A stretch of 64,000 nucleotides of DNA, taken from the NCBI RefSeq assembly GCF_023921225.1, contig NZ_CP071527.1:1764501-1828500 (forward strand), read 5' to 3'. The notes below the pieces were generated by a model, which worked only from the letters and a program-made list of their open reading frames with translations, ran no database searches and had not been told where the DNA came from. Within the stretch, counting starts at the first letter, position 1, and each line of letters begins with the position of its first letter. This document shows, piece after piece, positions 29,463 through 38,783 of the stretch. The translations under genes and the position numbers were made by a program. The stretch comes from Legionella lytica (GTDB lineage: Bacteria; Pseudomonadota; Gammaproteobacteria; Legionellales; Legionellaceae).

Positions 29463-30677
29463 ATGTCAGCATTATTTAGTTCCAATAAACGGGTTGTTTC
29501 TGGTATGCGTGTAAGTGGACGATTACATCTCGGCCATTATCATGGCGTACTCAAAAATTGGATCAAATTACAACATCAATACGATTGCTTCTTTTTTGCT
29601 GCAGATTGGCATGGCCTAACAACTCAATATAATGAGCCGGGATTTATGGAGAAGCATCTGTGGGATATGATTATTGATTGGCTTGCTTGCGGTGTAAATC
29701 CGGGCTTATCACGCATTTTTATCCAATCCTGGGTTCCTGAGCATGCCGAACTGCATTTACTCTTATCCATGATTACTCCATTAGGTTGGTTAGAGCGTGT
29801 TCCTAGCTTTAAAGATCAACAGGAAAAGTTAAAAGAAAAAGATCTCTCAACCTATGGCTTTTTAGGTTATCCCTTATTGCAGAGTGCGGATGTTTTGTTA
29901 TACCACGCTGACTATGTACCTGTAGGAGAAGATCAGGTTGCTCACATTGAGTTGACTCGTGAAATTGCGCGTCGTTTTAATCATCTCTATGGTAAAGAGC
30001 CTAATTTTGAAGAATTAGCTGCCGAAGCCATTAAAAAGATGGGCAAGAAAAATAGCAAAATATACAGTGAACTACGCCGCCAGTTCCAAGAGCATGGCAA
30101 TCATGAGTCAATTAAGACAGCGCAAGCTTTGCTTGAAGATCAAGCTAATTTATCGATTGGCGATAAAGAGCGTCTTTTAGGCTATTTGGAAGGAAGTGGT
30201 AAGATTATTCTCACTGAGCCTCAGCCTTTGCTTTCCGCAACCTCAAAAATGCCGGGAACCGATGGGCAAAAAATGTCTAAATCTTATCATAATACTATTA
30301 TGTTAAGAGAGGAGCCAGCACAAGTAGAAAAGAAGGTATTAACGATGCCAACTGATCCTGCGCGAGTTAAGCGAACGGATCCAGGTGAGCCTGAGAAATG
30401 TCCTGTATGGCAGTTCCATAAAATTTATTCTTCAGATGATGTGAAAGATTGGGTGCAAACTGGTTGCCGTACTGCTGGAATTGGTTGTATTGATTGTAAG
30501 CGACCCGTCATTGATGCCATTAATAAAGAATTGGAACCAATACAAGCTTCTATTGCTGATTATGAATCCGATTTAGGCTCAGTAAAGCGTATCGTTACAG
30601 AAGGAAGTGAGGCTGCTCGTGAAGAAGCCTGTAAGACAATGAATACGGTTAGAGAAGTGATGGGAATTGATTATTGA
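29463..30677 (+). CDS. trpS: Tryptophanyl-tRNA synthetase with Cys cluster
   Basis: Class I synthetase charging tRNA-Trp. The HIGH-type motif is SGRLHLGHYHG near residue 20, and KMSKS lies near residue 270. At 404 residues it is longer than the ~330-residue E. coli enzyme because of an extra helical segment between about residues 185 and 245. The C-terminal part has four cysteines spaced C313-x21-C335-x6-C342-x2-C345, very close to the pattern that binds a [4Fe-4S] cluster in Thermotoga maritima TrpRS. AGAGGA precedes the ATG. The stop overlaps the scpA ATG. Confidence 0.94.
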   Translation: MSALFSSNKRVVSGMRVSGRLHLGHYHGVLKNWIKLQHQYDCFFFAADWHGLTTQYNEPGFMEKHLWDMIIDWLACGVNPGLSRIFIQSWVPEHAELHLLLSMITPLGWLERVPSFKDQQEKLKEKDLSTYGFLGYPLLQSADVLLYHADYVPVGEDQVAHIELTREIARRFNHLYGKEPNFEELAAEAIKKMGKKNSKIYSELRRQFQEHGNHESIKTAQALLEDQANLSIGDKERLLGYLEGSGKIILTEPQPLLSATSKMPGTDGQKMSKSYHNTIMLREEPAQVEKKVLTMPTDPARVKRTDPGEPEKCPVWQFHKIYSSDDVKDWVQTGCRTAGIGCIDCKRPVIDAINKELEPIQASIADYESDLGSVKRIVTEGSEAAREEACKTMNTVREVMGIDY

Positions 30678-31471
30678 TGGAAGCTGAAGTACTCAGTAAA
30701 CCGGAAATTAAAGCCGTTGTTGATGGTAAAGAGTTTACTGAAATTCCAGATGATTTGTTTATCCCACCAGATGCGCTGGAGGTTCTTTTGGATTCCTTCA
30801 GCGGTCCGCTGGATTTGCTGTTATATCTTATTCGTAAGCAAAATATTGATATCCTAGATATTCCAATTGTTAGTATTACAAAGCAATATTTGCACTACAT
30901 TCAATTAATGGAATACAGACGAATGGAGCTCGCGGCGGATTATTTACTGATGGCAGCAATGCTCGCTGAGATTAAGTCGCGGATGTTATTACCGGTTACA
31001 CCAAGTGGTGATGAGGATGAAGATGAAGATCCTCGCATGACTTTAGTTCGTCGATTACAAGCGTACGAACAGATTAAACTCGCTGCCGAATTATTGGATG
31101 GCTTACCTAGACAAGACCGGGATAATTTTGCAATCCAATTAGAGGCTCCAGAAATAGAATTAATTAAAGTCCATCCGGAGGTGGAGTTGGCTGAATTGAT
31201 TGCGGCAATGAAGACTTTATTGCAACGTGAAGAGCATATCAGCCATCATCAGATATCACGTGAAGCAATGTCTGTTCGCGATCGCATGAATGCAGTATTA
31301 CTGCAATTACAAGAGCATAAGTTGCTCGAGTTTGGGCAATTATTTACTTTAGAAGAAGGGCGCATGGGATTGGTTGTTTCTTTGTTAGCGATACTTGAAT
31401 TGGCCAGACAATCGCTAATTGTTATTACACAACAAGAAGCATTTTCTTCGATACATCTACAGGCAGCCTAA
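30677..31471 (+). CDS. scpA: Segregation and condensation protein ScpA
   Basis: Kleisin subunit that bridges the SMC dimer heads with ScpB for chromosome compaction and segregation. The conserved SFSGPLDLLLYLIRKQNIDILDIPI block lies at residues ~40-65, with ADYLLMAAMLAEIKSRMLLP after it and the winged-helix C-terminus. 264 residues. The ATG overlaps the trpS stop (TGATG). Organisms with ScpAB normally carry Smc rather than MukBEF; smc is not in the window. Confidence 0.94.
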   Translation: MEAEVLSKPEIKAVVDGKEFTEIPDDLFIPPDALEVLLDSFSGPLDLLLYLIRKQNIDILDIPIVSITKQYLHYIQLMEYRRMELAADYLLMAAMLAEIKSRMLLPVTPSGDEDEDEDPRMTLVRRLQAYEQIKLAAELLDGLPRQDRDNFAIQLEAPEIELIKVHPEVELAELIAAMKTLLQREEHISHHQISREAMSVRDRMNAVLLQLQEHKLLEFGQLFTLEEGRMGLVVSLLAILELARQSLIVITQQEAFSSIHLQAA

Positions 31472-31472
31472 A

Positions 31473-32039
31473 ATGGATGAAACTGAATTAAAAAATATCG
31501 TAGAAGCATTATTATTAAGTTCTTCTGAGCCTTTGTCTTTGGATAAGTTATTAGAGGTTTTCGAGGAATGGCAAAAACCAACGAAGGAGCAATTGCATGG
31601 TGTGATTGATCTGTTAAAAGCAGATTATGCTGCACGTGCATTTGAGCTGGTTCAGGTTGCTACGGGCTATACAATTCGAACTAAAAAAGAATTTGGTCCT
31701 TGGGTTGCTCGCTTGCAGATTGAAAAGCCAGCTAAATATTCGCGCGCATTTCTGGAAACTTTGGCAATAATTGCCTATAAGCAGCCAGTAACTCGTGCTG
31801 ATATCGAAGAGTTACGTGGTGTGTCTGTAAATAGTCAGATTATGAAAACATTATTAGAGCGAGAATGGATTCGTATTGCAGGGTATAAGGATGTTGCGGG
31901 TAAACCTGCGGTTTATACAACAACGAGAGAATTTTTAAATTATTTTAACCTTAAAAATTTAAATGAACTTCCATCTTTACCCGAAGTATTGGAAACATTA
32001 ACCCTAGATAATCCTATTGAAGAGTGTACTACTGAATGA
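31473..32039 (+). CDS. scpB: Segregation and condensation protein ScpB
   Basis: Winged-helix partner of ScpA in the SMC complex. LKNIVEALLLSSSEPLSLDKL at the N-terminus and KYSRAFLETLAIIAYKQPVTRADIEELRGV centrally are typical. The ATG at 31473 immediately follows the scpA stop and gives 188 residues; the longer in-frame extension from 31419 lies within scpA. The stop overlaps the rluB ATG (ATGA). Confidence 0.95.
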   Translation: MDETELKNIVEALLLSSSEPLSLDKLLEVFEEWQKPTKEQLHGVIDLLKADYAARAFELVQVATGYTIRTKKEFGPWVARLQIEKPAKYSRAFLETLAIIAYKQPVTRADIEELRGVSVNSQIMKTLLEREWIRIAGYKDVAGKPAVYTTTREFLNYFNLKNLNELPSLPEVLETLTLDNPIEECTTE

Positions 32040-32776
32040 GCAGCGAACGGTTACAAAAAATATTAAGCCAAGCGGGGCTTGGTTCACGTCGTGAAATGGA
32101 GCGATGGATTGAAAATGGTTGGGTACAAGTCAATGGAAAACCCGTTAAGTTGGGTGATTCTGCAACTGGCGAGGACAAAATTACAGTAAAGGGCAAGTTA
32201 ATCGCTAACCCACTTAAAGTGAAACAAAATACACGGATTTTACTTTACCATAAGCCCGTTGGTGAAATATCAAGCCGCCATGATCCTAAATTTGAAAAAA
32301 CAGTGTTTGATAACCTGCCTCATTTAAGACAAGGCCGTTGGGTACAAGTAGGGCGCTTGGATTTAAATACATCCGGCTTGCTGATTTTCACTAATAATGG
32401 TGAATTAGCAAATCAACTTATGCATCCTCGCTATGGTTTAGAGCGCGAATATGCGGTACGTGTACATGGGCAGGTAAGCCAAGAATCATTAAAGAATTTA
32501 CTAAAAGGCGTTGAGCTTGACGATGGCGTTGCCAAATTTACTCGCCTGGAATCTCGTGGTGGAGAGGGAACAAACTCATGGTACCATGTGACGCTAAACG
32601 AAGGCCGTAACCGTGAAGTACGTCGTTTATGGGAATCACAAGGTGTTGAGGTCAGCCGCCTAATACGCGTTCGCTATGGTATGATTTCTATGCCAAGATA
32701 TTTGACTCGTGGACAGACTTATGAATTAACCCCTAAAGAGGTAACTGATTTTTTAGCGTCGTTGCCTAAAGAATAA
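32036..32776 (+). CDS. rluB: 23S rRNA pseudouridine-2605 synthase RluB
   Basis: Converts U2605 of 23S rRNA to pseudouridine. The N-terminal S4 domain spans residues ~1-60 (ERLQKILSQAGLGSRREMERWI). The catalytic aspartate is in GRLDLNTSGLLIFTNNGEL, and the NREVRRLWESQG motif follows. 246 residues with a short tail. It is the last gene of the rnm-to-rluB run, each coupled to the next by overlaps. Confidence 0.95.
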   Translation: MSSERLQKILSQAGLGSRREMERWIENGWVQVNGKPVKLGDSATGEDKITVKGKLIANPLKVKQNTRILLYHKPVGEISSRHDPKFEKTVFDNLPHLRQGRWVQVGRLDLNTSGLLIFTNNGELANQLMHPRYGLEREYAVRVHGQVSQESLKNLLKGVELDDGVAKFTRLESRGGEGTNSWYHVTLNEGRNREVRRLWESQGVEVSRLIRVRYGMISMPRYLTRGQTYELTPKEVTDFLASLPKE

Positions 32777-32784
32777 TGCAGTTC

Positions 32785-32883
32785 GTAGGCTGGGCTGTAA
32801 AGCCCAGCAAATAGGGTTTAGTCTGCTACACATATTTCTATCTTATCTCATCAATGAAAGTTTTTTGCAAGCAGCCAGGCTAC
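32785..32883. repeat. REP-like inverted doublet, family B copy 2
   Basis: The left unit GTAG + GCTGGGCT-GTAA-AGCCCAGC is a perfect 8-bp hairpin after the GTAG head. The right end is diverged (GCAGCCAGGCTAC). Immediately followed by a family C doublet. Confidence 0.7.
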
Positions 32884-32919
32884 ACTGTTTTAAAAATTCC
32901 GTGAAATGCATACGACACT

Positions 32920-33018
32920 GTAGTCCGTATTTAGAGTAGCGTAACAGGTCGCTTTGTATACGTGAAGACATTGTGCCACAACATCCCGTATTACGACTTC
33001 GTTGAATACGGGTGCTAC
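32920..33018. repeat. REP-like inverted doublet, family C copy 2
   Basis: Starts GTAGTCCGTATT and ends AATACGGGTGCTAC, with an internal CCCGTATTACG. Together with the preceding family B doublet it fills the rluB to L,D-transpeptidase gap, which has no gene. Confidence 0.65.
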
Positions 33019-33039
33019 TTTCGTTGAAGCTACGGAGAG

Positions 33040-33741
33040 TTAGGTGGTGTATGTGCTCTTGCCAAAAGGCTTGAGCGATTCTGCAATATGTTTGTACAAT
33101 TCAGGCAACCAACGTGGTTGTGCGAAAGTTGAAGTAGATGGCTTTTCATGACGTAAGTCATTCGGGGCGATTATTATCTGAATATTATTTAAGCCAACAC
33201 GACGTGCCAAAATAAAGAGTTGATCAATGGCCAAGTCTCCAATGGCTAAACAACCTACAGATAAGTTTTTGCCATGAATAAAAATGTTATTACCTAGCTG
33301 TCTTCTTCCATCTTCATACCCTTTTTTTCTATCAAAGTTATTAGGATAGTTAATCATCATAGATAAATGCATACTACTGAATGGGTTAAAATTCACTAAT
33401 TTGTATACACCTTCAGGAATTTGCTTGTCATTTTCACGTAATTTCGGACCAAGACGACCGCTAAAACCAGTTAATGGATAATTATGGACATGTGTCCAAT
33501 CTTGATCGGAGTTTTTTGCCCAAAGCTCTACTCGACGCTCTGATTTAAATGCAAGCAGCGCAATTTCGCGGGGGGGATAGCTTACCTTTGCTTTGGTAAA
33601 GTAAGACTTTAATTGGGGCTCAACACGTAAACCATAACGTTTTATTGCACGGTCAACTGCCTGATCCCAGTCAAGCTTATGTGACATCGCAAAGCTATTC
33701 AAACTCAACAGCATAATTGCCAAAGTAATAAGACGTTTCAT
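33040..33741 (-). CDS. YkuD-type L,D-transpeptidase family protein (YafK/DpaA-like)
   Basis: Exported protein with a signal peptide (MKRLITLAIMLLSLNSFA) when started at 33741; in-frame upstream starts would disrupt it. The YkuD active-site motif is visible as IFIHGKNLSVGCLAIGD, with catalytic Cys after SVG and an upstream His. YafK/DpaA members cleave peptidoglycan-lipoprotein links, while others form 3-3 cross-links; the sequence alone does not separate these. A TATAAT lies 20 bp upstream of the start on the same strand (33761-33766), implying a very short leader. It is downstream of lssZ, on the same strand. Confidence 0.85.
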   Translation of the reverse strand: MKRLITLAIMLLSLNSFAMSHKLDWDQAVDRAIKRYGLRVEPQLKSYFTKAKVSYPPREIALLAFKSERRVELWAKNSDQDWTHVHNYPLTGFSGRLGPKLRENDKQIPEGVYKLVNFNPFSSMHLSMMINYPNNFDRKKGYEDGRRQLGNNIFIHGKNLSVGCLAIGDLAIDQLFILARRVGLNNIQIIIAPNDLRHEKPSTSTFAQPRWLPELYKHIAESLKPFGKSTYTT

Positions 33742-33858
33742 AAAAACACTAAGATGATAAATTATAGGCATGGTATCAAATAATAGTCCGTAGAACAATT
33801 CAAAACTCCCAGGCGGGGAATGTAAACAGTCCCTAAAAATGCTTGGGTATCAATAACC

Positions 33859-34467
33859 TTACTTACTTTTTTCTGGTTTAGCCGCTTTCGTTGACAACAA
33901 ATGTAACTGAGTTGTAACAAAACTTGGACTTGTTGCTAAGTGACCTACAGAAGCAACTAATCCATAATAATTAGGGCACAAATACATTACTGTGTCATCG
34001 GGCATAACTTTATAAAATACATATTTATAATCACAATAACTTGGTTTGTTAAATAGAGCAACCTGCATTACCGGTGTCCCAGGTTTTTTATCTTCAATGA
34101 ATATGGCATTAACCCACACATTGATTACCACTAAAAATGCACCCACAACAACTAAGGCATTAATAAAGGTAGCAATATAGTTAAAAACTGGATGGCCGCT
34201 ACTTAAGTGCATAATGACACGAATCAGTGAAACGAGTAGAACCAATAAGGTAAAGGAGTAAATTGCTGCATTTGTATAATCAAAATAAGTACTAAAAATT
34301 TGATTTCCAGAAAATTGGAAATGAATAAGCACCGCAATAAGGCTAATCCAAAGAGAAGAAATAACATACTGAATAGCTTTTCTTTTAATTCCAATAATTA
34401 AATGCACTAAAGCAATTAATGGGAAAAAATATTGAATAACTTGGGCCAGCGTGTACATTAAGTTCAT
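33859..34467 (-). CDS. lssZ: LssZ-like membrane protein
   Basis: A 202-residue protein with four hydrophobic helices in the first ~125 residues, followed by a C-terminal soluble domain with a Cys pair (SYCDYKYVFYKVMPDDTVMYLCP). It is unlike characterised enzymes. It directly follows the lssY gene, and in L. pneumophila lssY and lssZ are neighbours in the lssXYZABD locus, so I assign it by position, size and topology. I cannot confirm this by alignment. The role is unknown. Confidence 0.6.
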   Translation of the reverse strand: MNLMYTLAQVIQYFFPLIALVHLIIGIKRKAIQYVISSLWISLIAVLIHFQFSGNQIFSTYFDYTNAAIYSFTLLVLLVSLIRVIMHLSSGHPVFNYIATFINALVVVGAFLVVINVWVNAIFIEDKKPGTPVMQVALFNKPSYCDYKYVFYKVMPDDTVMYLCPNYYGLVASVGHLATSPSFVTTQLHLLSTKAAKPEKSK

Positions 34468-34588
34468 TTCTTAAATTAAAGCTTATTTTTCCTAGATTTA
34501 CATAGTTATATCAGGATTTTAAAGTGTTGGCTAGACGTGTGATTAAAAGAAATATGGGCTGGTTTTGTTAAGGTTGCCTGCAACCAAA

Positions 34589-36628
34589 CTACAGTTTTTG
34601 TCTAATTAAAATAATATATGGCTGCGTTGGATACGTTGTAGATTTAATCATTTCATCTGGAAGAACGATTTTTCGTACACCAAAAGCATTCTTAATGCCT
34701 GCTAGATAGTCTAGTGGGTTAATCAAATCGGGAGTGTAGCCTAGGTTATTACGAGCTCTATTAATTGGTGCCCTCGGATGCAAGCTTCCAATCCATAAAG
34801 GCTTGTTTGATTTTGATAAATTATAATTTGACTCCCAAACTCTTAATTCTAAAGTTAAATTAGATTTACTATCCGTATAAACCATACTTAATGAAGGAGC
34901 TTTATTTTCATATAACTGCGTTAACAAGGGCAATTTAATATTAGTTGGTTGACTGTTTATCCACGTAAGTAAATTAGAAAAAAATGACTCTGTATGAGGG
35001 ATCCATCCTTTTTGGGCCAGATGTTCTTCAAGAACCGCGAGATCTCCAGCGTATTCAATATTAAATAAGCTAATTCTTTTCCCAATTCGATTCAGTCTAT
35101 AAATTGGTAATGTTGGTTTTTTTTGACTCCACCAAGCTGCTTCGTCGAGAACAAATTCCTTATGATACGGAGTGTGGTTATACGAAAGGGTCTGAAAATT
35201 AACGTAAGTAGAAATTAGGGTTCCCAAGAGGGTACATGCAAAAAGAGACAAAATCATGTAAACCGCTTTGTTTACTGTAATTGGCTGCATAGACCACCTT
35301 CTATAAAGAAGACTACAAAATAAACCGATGGTTGCTCCGGCAAGATAAGAGGCTAGTACGTCAGTTAACCAATAGTCGCCCAAGTAAAGAGCCCCAAATC
35401 CACTTAAGGCAAGAATACTAAATACAAAAGTTCTTAGCGTGTTGGTGAATGGGGAATAGATCCTATTAATGTAAAATAGAATGAATCCGTAAAAAGCAGA
35501 GGCCACGAGAATATGTGCTGCCGGATAGGAGGAGCCGGGCATGAGAACTAATAATCCGGGTGGTCTTGGGGTATATATAAAATGAGAAAGTATAAAAACT
35601 ACTAAAACACTGAAAAGAATTAAGCCACTACTATAAATTATCGCTTTATAATTCTTGCTATAAATAAACCAGCAACAGCTGGCAATAAAGAGACACCCTA
35701 TTGTGATTGTAGAGGTGAGTTGGGTGCAAAAAATAAAAAATGCAGCTAATACCAAAGAGTGGAAGCTTTGAATAAATAAATGAGTTGGCGTATTTATAAC
35801 ATTGAGCCATTGTCCCTGGAGCGTTAATCCAGTAAAAATAATAAAACCCGAAAAACAGAATAACGTTATAAGAACAAGTGACGCGGTAGTATCATGATTT
35901 TTTTCACTTTTTGGAGTAATGGCTCGCGCTAAAGGTGAGAATAGAGATTTCCGTTTCAATCGATTAAGCCAAAAACTGTGTAGGTTGCTTTTAAAGAAGT
36001 TGCTTAATTTCATAACAAGCCATTTTATCATTAAGCTCAGAAGCCAGAGAACTCCCAAAAGGATGAGAATTATGACAAATAAATGGGTTGCCGAGTCTAC
36101 TGACAGTTCATGGCTGGCTGCACCAATAACGACACCTGGCATCACATAAAGCAGGGACCAACCAACAGCAGATAAGAAATTTGCGATAAGAAAACGCCAT
36201 TGTGGCATATGCATTATCCCAGCAATGACTGGAATAATTGAGCGTAATGGACCAACGAAGCGACCAATTAATACGCTTTTTCCCCCATGCATTTCAAAAA
36301 AGTCTTTACCATATTTGAGCCATGATGGGTATTTTTTAAAAGGCCAAATCTCGGTTAGTCGATCACTGTAAACATAGCCTAGGGTATAGCTTAGGCTATC
36401 GCCAGCTATGGCACCAAGAGTTGCTGCTATTAGCGTCAGATCTATACGCATAGCTCCGGATCCGGCCAGCATTCCTATTGCCGTCATTGTAACACTTCCG
36501 GGGACTATGCTGCCGATAATCGCTAAAGATTCCGCTAATGAAATTAAAAAGGTAATGAACAGAGCCCAGTGTGGGTAGTGTTGTAACCAATCTTTAAGTG
36601 GTGCTACATAATCTACGAACAAACTCAT
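34589..36628 (-). CDS. lssY: LssY: DedA domain fused to a degenerate PAP2 and LssY C-terminal domain
   Basis: A 679-residue polytopic inner-membrane protein. Residues ~1-210 form a DedA/VTT domain (ESLAIIGSIVPGSVTMTAIGM, FVGPLRSIIPVIAG), a family linked to lipid transport and membrane homeostasis. Residues ~270-450 form a PAP2-like membrane domain. Residues ~480-679 are a soluble LssY-type domain. In the PAP2 part the phosphatase residues look altered: the K-x6-RP lysine is Ser, PSGH is PAAH, and the third motif reads LGDYWLTD with Tyr in place of the nucleophilic His. The start lies 6 bp after lipB, suggesting co-transcription. Confidence 0.85.
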   Translation of the reverse strand: MSLFVDYVAPLKDWLQHYPHWALFITFLISLAESLAIIGSIVPGSVTMTAIGMLAGSGAMRIDLTLIAATLGAIAGDSLSYTLGYVYSDRLTEIWPFKKYPSWLKYGKDFFEMHGGKSVLIGRFVGPLRSIIPVIAGIMHMPQWRFLIANFLSAVGWSLLYVMPGVVIGAASHELSVDSATHLFVIILILLGVLWLLSLMIKWLVMKLSNFFKSNLHSFWLNRLKRKSLFSPLARAITPKSEKNHDTTASLVLITLFCFSGFIIFTGLTLQGQWLNVINTPTHLFIQSFHSLVLAAFFIFCTQLTSTITIGCLFIASCCWFIYSKNYKAIIYSSGLILFSVLVVFILSHFIYTPRPPGLLVLMPGSSYPAAHILVASAFYGFILFYINRIYSPFTNTLRTFVFSILALSGFGALYLGDYWLTDVLASYLAGATIGLFCSLLYRRWSMQPITVNKAVYMILSLFACTLLGTLISTYVNFQTLSYNHTPYHKEFVLDEAAWWSQKKPTLPIYRLNRIGKRISLFNIEYAGDLAVLEEHLAQKGWIPHTESFFSNLLTWINSQPTNIKLPLLTQLYENKAPSLSMVYTDSKSNLTLELRVWESNYNLSKSNKPLWIGSLHPRAPINRARNNLGYTPDLINPLDYLAGIKNAFGVRKIVLPDEMIKSTTYPTQPYIILIRQKL

Positions 36629-36634
36629 AAGGGC

Positions 36635-37237
36635 TCATTGGCTAAATTGTTGTAGAAAATATTGCGTGAATTGTTGATTAACGTCTTCTAATGATACTTG
36701 TGGATAAAAATGACTGATTTGCGTCATTTCCATTTTAGCAAATCCACAAGGGTTAATTCCTAAGAATGGTTTTAAATCCATATCAACATTCAGTGCAATT
36801 CCATGATAGGTACATCCATTTTTGACTCGTAAACCAATCGAGGCAATTTTTTGATCTTTGACATAAACACCAGGGGCACCACAACGAATGCCTGCTTCAA
36901 TATCATAGTGACCTAAGACAGATATTAAGGTCTGTTCCAATTGAGAAACTAAGGTTCGCACGCCTAGGTTTATTCTGTTTATATCCATTAAAACGTAAGC
37001 AACTAACTGCCCTGGGCCATGATAGGTTACTTGCCCGCCTCGATCGGATTGAACGACTGGTATGGCGGCGGGATTTAAAATGTGTTCAGGCTTTCCCGCC
37101 TGACCTTGGGTATAGACAGCATGATGTTCCAATAGCCAAAGCTCATCGCGAGTTTGAGCATCACGATTTAACGTGAACTCTTTCATCTGGAGCCAAACAT
37201 CACTATAGTTTTGAATACCAAGCTGTCGTACTTGCAT
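36635..37237 (-). CDS. lipB: Lipoyl(octanoyl) transferase LipB
   Basis: Transfers octanoate from acyl carrier protein to lipoyl domains. The signature [16 protein letters not shown] is at residues ~66-81, the acyl-accepting lysine is K130 and the catalytic cysteine is C164 (GINPCG). 200 residues. Its ATG overlaps the stop of ybeD by one base. The product is needed by AceF, encoded about 8 kb away in this window; lipA is not here. Confidence 0.96.
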   Translation of the reverse strand: MQVRQLGIQNYSDVWLQMKEFTLNRDAQTRDELWLLEHHAVYTQGQAGKPEHILNPAAIPVVQSDRGGQVTYHGPGQLVAYVLMDINRINLGVRTLVSQLEQTLISVLGHYDIEAGIRCGAPGVYVKDQKIASIGLRVKNGCTYHGIALNVDMDLKPFLGINPCGFAKMEMTQISHFYPQVSLEDVNQQFTQYFLQQFSQ

Positions 37238-37500
37238 TATAGAACCATTTTAATATCAGGATGCTTTGTCACGTCTTGATAGAAGGCATCAAGCATCGCC
37301 TGGTTTTCTGCATAAACAACTACCGTAATTGCTAAAAAATTATTTTCCTTACTGGGCTTATGAGTAATTTTCTCTTGCTCAATTTCTGGAAAATGTTTTA
37401 GCGTTATTTCCCTAATTTCTTCAAGAAATTTTGGGGAGTTTTTCCCCATTATTTTTATAGGAAAATGACAGGGAAATTCGATTAATGTTGTTTTAGTCAT
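37237..37500 (-). CDS. ybeD: YbeD family (DUF493) protein
   Basis: Small 87-residue ACT-like domain protein of unknown biochemical role. [13 protein letters not shown] at the N-terminus, [21 protein letters not shown] centrally, and the C-terminal [17 protein letters not shown] match the family. The dacA-ybeD-lipB order is conserved across gammaproteobacteria and is seen here with 9 bp and 1 bp junctions. Confidence 0.92.
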   Translation of the reverse strand: MTKTTLIEFPCHFPIKIMGKNSPKFLEEIREITLKHFPEIEQEKITHKPSKENNFLAITVVVYAENQAMLDAFYQDVTKHPDIKMVL

Positions 37501-37509
37501 CTTATAGCC

Positions 37510-38751
37510 TTAAGAGCCAAACCAGCTTCTAAATGTTAAGCGAATAGAGTCTTTCATACGAGTAAAGAAGCCCCCAGACTCAACATCTTGTAATGCATAA
37601 ACAGGACGAGTCGCCACAACATTATTATCAAATTGTACAACTAAATCACCCACTTTATCGCCTTTTTTAATCGGTGCTTCTAAATAAGAAGGGATCTTTG
37701 TTGATACATTAAGGCGTTGATATTGACCAGTAGGAATCGTAATGAATTGATCTTCATTCAATCCGACAGATATTTTATCTGCTGTTCCTTTATAAAGGGG
37801 AAGTTCGGTAACTGATTGGCCTGTCTTATAAAGTTGATGCGTTTCAAAAAATCTAAAGCCATAGTTTAATAATTTTTCACTATCGTCAGCACGTGAGGAG
37901 TCACTTGGCTCACCTAAAACGACGGCTAGTAGGCGCATATTATCGCGTTTAGCAGAAGATACTAGGCAAAAGCCCGCTTCATTTGTATGACCCGTTTTTA
38001 AACCATCAACTTGATTATCACGCCACAAAAGACGGTTTCTGTTGGGTTGACGAATTCCGTTATAAGTAAACCATTTTTGTTTGTACCATTCATAGTATTG
38101 TGGGAAATCAACAACTAAAGCTCTACCAAGAATTGCTAAGTCTTTTGCAGTTGTATAGAGGTTTGCATCGGGTAAGCCAGTACTGTCTGTAAAATGGCTA
38201 TTTTTCATGCCAAGGTTTTGAGCTTGTTGGTTCATCAGGTCAGTGAATGAATTTTCAGTTCCACCAATGTGTTCTGCCATCGCCACGCATGCATCGTTAC
38301 CTGAGTCGACGATAATTCCTTTGAGCAAGTCTTCAACTGGAACTTGCTGGCCTTCCTTAATAAACATTCGTGAGCCACCTATTTTCCAGGCCTCTTTACT
38401 CACGCGAACTAAATCAGTTAAATGGATTTGCTCATGTTGGAGTGCGTTTGAGATAACATATAATGTCATCATTTTGGTTAGGCTGGCAGGAGGTAAACGT
38501 TCTTCACTATTTTTTTCAGCAATAATTTTTCCACTGTTTACATCGATAAGAATGTAAGCTTTTGCGTTCAGTAGGGGCGCTGCTGGAGTAACCAAAGGCT
38601 TATTGGTAACTGTTGGGGAAGGTCTTTCCAGATCGGCATTAGGTGTTGGCCTTTCTAGCGTGTCGGTGCCATCAGCAAAAGTATTTGTTGATTGAACGAA
38701 TAAAGTGATAAGAAACAATGTAGTCAATAAAAAAGACGTTGCGCGTGTCAT
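37510..38751 (-). CDS. dacA: D-alanyl-D-alanine carboxypeptidase (PBP5/6 family)
   Basis: Trims the terminal D-Ala of peptidoglycan stem peptides. A signal peptide ends near residue 26. Catalytic motifs are S90-x-x-K93 (PASLTKMM), S150-G-N152 and K252-T-G254. The C-terminal beta domain and amphipathic anchor (MKDSIRLTFRSWFG) are present. 413 residues. Between the signal peptide and the catalytic domain there is an extra Pro-rich segment with the repeat LERPTP/LERPSP (residues 32-46). Confidence 0.95.
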   Translation of the reverse strand: MTRATSFLLTTLFLITLFVQSTNTFADGTDTLERPTPNADLERPSPTVTNKPLVTPAAPLLNAKAYILIDVNSGKIIAEKNSEERLPPASLTKMMTLYVISNALQHEQIHLTDLVRVSKEAWKIGGSRMFIKEGQQVPVEDLLKGIIVDSGNDACVAMAEHIGGTENSFTDLMNQQAQNLGMKNSHFTDSTGLPDANLYTTAKDLAILGRALVVDFPQYYEWYKQKWFTYNGIRQPNRNRLLWRDNQVDGLKTGHTNEAGFCLVSSAKRDNMRLLAVVLGEPSDSSRADDSEKLLNYGFRFFETHQLYKTGQSVTELPLYKGTADKISVGLNEDQFITIPTGQYQRLNVSTKIPSYLEAPIKKGDKVGDLVVQFDNNVVATRPVYALQDVESGGFFTRMKDSIRLTFRSWFGS

Positions 38752-38783
38752 GTTTTTACCTGATATGGGTTACAAAATGTCAT

